A DNA stretch of 64,000 nucleotides from contig NZ_CP109479.1 in the NCBI RefSeq assembly GCF_036227485.1, positions 7,130,001-7,194,000 of the forward strand, in the 5' to 3' direction. The translations under genes and the position numbers were made by a program. The notes beneath the pieces are model-generated. The model was not told the origin of the DNA, did no database searches, and saw only the letters and a list, made by a program, of their open reading frames with translations. The stretch is from Streptomyces sp. NBC_01451. Lineage in GTDB: Bacteria > Actinomycetota > Actinomycetes > Streptomycetales > Streptomycetaceae. Shown piece after piece: positions 62,325 through 64,000 of this stretch (position 1 is its first letter; the number at the start of each line of letters is the position of its first letter).

Positions 62325-64000
62325 GTGATACCGAGATGGCCGTCGCCGGCAAGGCGCCGCACAGCCCGCGTTGCCCGCACCAGCCACAGCACCCGCACCA
62401 CCCGTACCGCCCACGCCGGACGAGTCGCCGCGCTCACCGTGACCGCGCTGACCGCGGCCCTCGTCCAGCCCCTGGCCGCCGGGGCCGCCACCCCGCCCGC
62501 GCCCCCCTCCGACGCGGAACTGGCGAAGACCGCCGCCCGCAACGACCTCACCCGCGAGCAGTTCTACTTCGTGCTCCCGGACCGTTTCGCCAACGGCAGC
62601 ACCGCCAACGACCGCGGCGGACTCACCGGTTCACGCCTCGCCACCGGCTACGACCCCACCGACAAGGGCTTCTACCAGGGCGGTGACCTCAAGGGCCTCA
62701 CCAACAGGCTCGACTACATCAAGGGCCTCGGCACCACCGCCATCTGGATGGCCCCGATCTTCAAGAACGAGCCCGTGCAGGGCACCGGGTCGGACGCCTC
62801 CGCCGGATATCACGGGTACTGGATCACCGACTTCACCCAGGTCGACCCGCACTTCGGCACCAACCAGGACCTCGAAACCCTCATCTCCAAGGCGCACGCC
62901 AAGGGCCTGAAGGTCTTCTTCGACGTCATCACCAACCACACCGCCGACGTCGTCGACTACGAGCAGAAGTCCTACGACTACCTCTCCAAGGGCGCCTTCC
63001 CGTATCTCACCAAGGACGGCGAGCCCTTCGACGACGCGGACTACGCGGACGGGAAGGCCGCGTTCCCGGCCGTCGACGCCGACTCCTTCCCCCGCACACC
63101 CGTCGTCCCCGCCGCGAAGAAGAACGCCAAGGTCCCGTCCTGGCTCAACGACCCGGCGATGTACCACAACCGGGGCGACTCCACCTGGGCCGGCGAGTCC
63201 GCCACCCACGGCGACTTCGTCGGGCTCGACGACCTGTGGACCGAGCGTCCCGAGGTCGTCGGCGGGATGGAGAAGATCTACGAACGCTGGGTCAGGGACT
63301 TCGACATCGACGGCTTCCGGATCGACACCGTGAAGCACGTCAACATGGAGTTCTGGACCCAGTGGGCCACCGCGCTGGACGCGTACGCGGCCAAGAAGGG
63401 CCGCCACGACTTCTTCATGTTCGGCGAGGTGTACTCCGCCGACACCTCCGTGACCTCCCCGTACGTCACCCAGGGCCGCCTGGACTCCACGCTCGACTTC
63501 CCCTTCCAGGACGCGGCACGCTCGTACGCCTCCCAGGGCGGCAGCGCCCAGAAGCTCGCCTCGGTCTTCGGCGACGACTACAAGTACACGACCGACAAGG
63601 CCAACGCCTACGAGCAGGTCACCTTCCTCGGCAACCACGACATGGGCCGCATCGGGTCCTTCCTGCGGCAGGACGATCCCCAGGCCACCGACGCCGAACT
63701 CCTCGCCAAGGACAGGCTCGCCAACGAGCTGATGTTCCTCAGCCGTGGCAACCCGGTCGTCTACTACGGCGACGAACAGGGCTTCACCGGCGCGGGCGGC
63801 GACAAGGACGCCCGCCAGACCATGTTCGCCTCGAAGGTCCCCGACTACCTCGACGACGACGAACTCGGCACGGACCGCACGCACGCCGACGACTCCTTCG
63901 ACACAAGTGCACCGCTCTACAAGCAGATCAGTGCTCTCGCCAAGCTCCGCAAGGCCAACCCCGCCCTCGCGGACGGCGTCCAGACCGAGCGCTACGCGGC
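62325..64000 (+). CDS. Secreted GH13 amylase / pullulanase-type enzyme, N-terminal part
   Basis: Partial, running off the right edge (558 codons visible). GTG 62325 with AAGGAG upstream starts a long basic leader (VIPRWPSPARRRTARVARTS) that acts as signal peptide, ending near AAGAATPP. GH13 blocks: FYFVLPDRFANGSTANDRGG, FFDVITNHTADVVDY, nucleophile FRIDTVKHVN, acid/base MFGEVYSADTSV and FLGNHDMGRIGSF. In S. coelicolor the gene next to aglA encodes a large bifunctional amylase/dextrin alpha-1,6-glucosidase; this is probably its counterpart. The C-terminal modules cannot be seen. Confidence 0.88.
   Translation, partial: MIPRWPSPARRRTARVARTSHSTRTTRTAHAGRVAALTVTALTAALVQPLAAGAATPPAPPSDAELAKTAARNDLTREQFYFVLPDRFANGSTANDRGGLTGSRLATGYDPTDKGFYQGGDLKGLTNRLDYIKGLGTTAIWMAPIFKNEPVQGTGSDASAGYHGYWITDFTQVDPHFGTNQDLETLISKAHAKGLKVFFDVITNHTADVVDYEQKSYDYLSKGAFPYLTKDGEPFDDADYADGKAAFPAVDADSFPRTPVVPAAKKNAKVPSWLNDPAMYHNRGDSTWAGESATHGDFVGLDDLWTERPEVVGGMEKIYERWVRDFDIDGFRIDTVKHVNMEFWTQWATALDAYAAKKGRHDFFMFGEVYSADTSVTSPYVTQGRLDSTLDFPFQDAARSYASQGGSAQKLASVFGDDYKYTTDKANAYEQVTFLGNHDMGRIGSFLRQDDPQATDAELLAKDRLANELMFLSRGNPVVYYGDEQGFTGAGGDKDARQTMFASKVPDYLDDDELGTDRTHADDSFDTSAPLYKQISALAKLRKANPALADGVQTERYA

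Overview
The window is chromosomal DNA of a Streptomyces or close relative. GC is very high, GTG starts are common, genes are short-spaced, and gene order around panB, nadE, glnA2, glnE and malR-malEFG matches what I recall of the Streptomyces coelicolor SCO22xx region. That recall is from memory, not from a search.

Layout. 1-3.6 kb is an iron/heme acquisition cluster (EfeO, heme-importer ATPase, remnant of a cell-wall LAxTG heme protein, heme oxygenase) with two DmdR/IdeR-type iron boxes. 3.6-10 kb holds housekeeping and accessory genes: methionine aminopeptidase, an exporter, a sialidase, an F420 oxidoreductase and a site-2 protease. 10.3-15.8 kb has a large AfsR-like SARP regulator convergent with a daunorubicin-type ABC exporter pair; 11-bp direct repeats precede the exporter. 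16-24.7 kb has panB, a TetR-linked efflux pump, an endonuclease/exonuclease/phosphatase-family membrane protein, a second efflux pump and a DHFR-like reductase. 25.7-35.3 kb has a secreted arabinofuranosidase, NAD synthetase, a secreted sedolisin protease, a DUF305/DUF3105 pair and glnA2.

35.17-45.85 kb is an integrative element inserted at the 3' end of glnA2. Its boundaries are a perfect 88-bp direct repeat of the last 88 bases of glnA2. It carries an integrase that has lost its N-terminus, a tandem GNAT acetyltransferase, an IS256/mutator transposase killed by one nonsense codon, a DUF6415 / DUF6879 / XRE-DUF5753 regulatory set, and a lower-GC cargo region. No replication or FtsK-like transfer gene is visible, so it looks like a decayed actinomycete integrative element (AICE-like) that still carries cargo. 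The cargo is the most interesting part. It has a two-gene unit made of a small two-TM protein and an LPO_1073/Vpar_1526-family protein, in the same frame, separated only by a TAG stop abutting a TTG start. The end of the first and the start of the second share the same Asn/Gly/Gln-rich motif, which resembles amyloid-type signalling motifs. Next to it lie a 147-bp nested hairpin and a 298-bp segment flanked by perfect 32-bp inverted repeats.

45.9-64 kb returns to the chromosome: VOC protein, LuxR regulator, lipoprotein, glnE (glutamine synthetase adenylyltransferase), a PAP2 phosphatase, then the maltose/maltodextrin regulon. That regulon has malR divergent from malEFG-aglA, then a hydrolase, a secreted alpha-amylase and the start of a secreted pullulanase/amylase. 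CTTGCA-type repeats, likely MalR operators, precede malE, the amylase and the pullulanase.
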